Shown: in pieces, positions 21,256-22,126 of the stretch | How positions within the stretch are numbered: the stretch's first letter is position 1 | How the letters are laid out: every line of letters starts with the position of its first letter | DNA from: UBA10133 sp964348455 | GTDB lineage: Bacteria > Patescibacteriota > Microgenomatia > UBA1400 > MFAQ01 | Assembly: GCA_964348455.1 (NCBI GenBank) | Contig: CAYGCQ010000020.1 | Location: 1-22,126, forward strand | Direction: 5' to 3' | DNA: 22,126 nt | Position numbers and translations under genes: made by a program | Notes under the pieces: generated by a model | The model's database searches: none | The model's input: the letters and a program-made list of their open reading frames with translations, nothing else | Told to the model about the DNA's origin: nothing

Positions 21256-22126
21256 ATGGCAAAAAAACTTTCTAGGGGGGTTACTTTTCAAAGAATTGCT
21301 AATTTAAGATTTTCTCTGGGTTTAGCCTTGGCATCTATCGCAGTCGTGGGAGTCTTTTTCTCTTTTGGTGTTTCCAAAAAACTATTTAGTATTGAAGCTC
21401 AGGCGGTTACGAGGTCGACTCAGTGCAATCCTGGTGCAAAAACATGTCAGGGTAGTGGCGGTACCACAGGAAACACTGGTTTTCAGTGTGTTTGTACCTC
21501 ATTGGGAGCTTGGAGTTGCACCACAAAAAATTTGAGTGCATGTCCTGTAGGCGCGGCTACGCCCACTTCAGTGCCTTCAACCGCAAAATGTACCGCTGCA
21601 AACGGGACTAAGTATAGTCCTGGTCAGGGAGTCTGTACCACCTTAAGCGGAAAGACAACTGGTGATTATTGCACATGTATAGACTTATCCACCAAGACAG
21701 AGGCAAAAGCTGTCTGGCAGTGTGGAATGAATACACAAAAATGTGCAATCCAAGTGATTGACCCTGCTTATATTACAAATCCTCAAAACGCTGTTGTTGC
21801 TCCTGCTTGCAAAGATATTTCAGGATTGTCAATGGCAGGAAGTTGCTTGTCCTACTCTGGTAAAAATATTAGTAAATTTCATTGCCCCAATGGCACTTCG
21901 GCCTCCTCTTCATCCGGGTGTAGTGATAATGGAACAATTATTCCAAACAAGGCATGCTTTGATGTCGTTTGTGGTGTTCAGCAGCTTGATATCCAAGTAA
22001 ATGGAGTAAATTGCTATAAAAGTATTTATGTCCCTTGCAGTAGCACTCCTACTCCGACTAAAACCACAACTACCCCCACACCAACAAAAACCACAACTAC
22101 CCCCACACCAACAAAAACCCCTACTC
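21256..22126 (+). CDS. Cysteine-rich exported protein with Pro/Thr linker, 3' end outside the window
   Basis: The frame is open from ATG 21256 to the last base (290 codons visible). A hydrophobic helix (LGLALASIAVVGVFFSFGVS, about residues 21-40) is followed by IEAQA, a plausible signal-peptidase site. The exported part holds 20 cysteines in about 230 residues, in recurring small groups (TQCNPGAKTCQG, FQCVCTSLGAWSC, YCTCIDL), an even number that fits ten disulfides. I recognise no family. From about residue 262 it becomes a Pro/Thr/Lys linker made of 9-residue repeats (TKTTTTPTP), so a further domain or wall anchor probably follows. An in-frame ATG at 21211 is less likely. The disulfide-rich export agrees with the thioredoxin and DipZ genes nearby. 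Very likely a real surface protein. Confidence 0.85.
   Translation, partial: MAKKLSRGVTFQRIANLRFSLGLALASIAVVGVFFSFGVSKKLFSIEAQAVTRSTQCNPGAKTCQGSGGTTGNTGFQCVCTSLGAWSCTTKNLSACPVGAATPTSVPSTAKCTAANGTKYSPGQGVCTTLSGKTTGDYCTCIDLSTKTEAKAVWQCGMNTQKCAIQVIDPAYITNPQNAVVAPACKDISGLSMAGSCLSYSGKNISKFHCPNGTSASSSSGCSDNGTIIPNKACFDVVCGVQQLDIQVNGVNCYKSIYVPCSSTPTPTKTTTTPTPTKTTTTPTPTKTPT
22057..22126 (+). repeat. 27-bp tandem repeat encoding a Thr/Pro/Lys linker
   Basis: Two full 27-bp units (22057-22083 and 22084-22110) differ at one base, and a third begins before the window ends. Each encodes TKTTTTPTP. Copy number may vary between strains; here the array is cut by the window edge. Confidence 0.9.

Overview
The window looks like a chromosome segment of an uncultivated bacterium, most probably from the Candidate Phyla Radiation (Patescibacteria, Microgenomates-like). 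This is an inference from gene content: serine-recombinase remnants, an M48/ABC1 giant protein, a DipZ-type thiol reductase beside a membrane thioredoxin, a YLDPGTGS mini-membrane protein, YtxH-like proteins, small intergenic spaces and several promoters placed to give leaderless mRNAs. No rRNA or intact tRNA is present, so the phylum cannot be fixed from the sequence alone.

Positions 1 to about 10,860 form an accessory, rearranged region. It opens with the C-terminal remnant of a large serine recombinase that reads antisense through a tRNA-3'-end-like sequence. Next are two divergent unknown genes (201 and 247 aa) with near-consensus promoters. A chimeric ORF follows, in which the start of a receiver-like protein is spliced onto the end of another serine recombinase. 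A 1628-aa protein then carries an N-terminal M48-like zincin motif and a C-terminal ABC1/UbiB-like kinase domain. Two small genes follow on the minus strand: an unknown 123-aa protein and a 282-aa protein with six zinc-ribbon modules.

The most notable content of this region is two long non-coding elements in the same orientation, R1 (8065-8521) and R2 (10063-10546). They share the same order of helices although many helix sequences differ. One 14-bp hairpin differs at seven pairs, six of them by changes on both strands, and stays perfectly paired. I interpret R1 and R2 as members of an undescribed structured-RNA family of about 450-480 nt, probably spread with mobile DNA. R2 ends in a strong intrinsic terminator. 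Several smaller hairpin repeats with constant loops and varying stems follow, up to 10,860.

Positions 10,863-22,126 look like ordinary resident genes, nearly all on the minus strand: a DEAH-box helicase, two YtxH-like proteins, a thioredoxin-DipZ pair for extracytoplasmic thiol chemistry, an overlapping three-gene unit (YLDPGTGS mini-protein, methyltransferase, membrane sulfatase-like enzyme), a lipoprotein behind a palindromic operator, and a membrane-anchored PQQ-type sugar dehydrogenase. On the plus strand, at the right edge, begins an exported protein with 20 cysteines and a Pro/Thr repeat linker. The thiol enzymes nearby could plausibly serve such disulfide-rich surface proteins.
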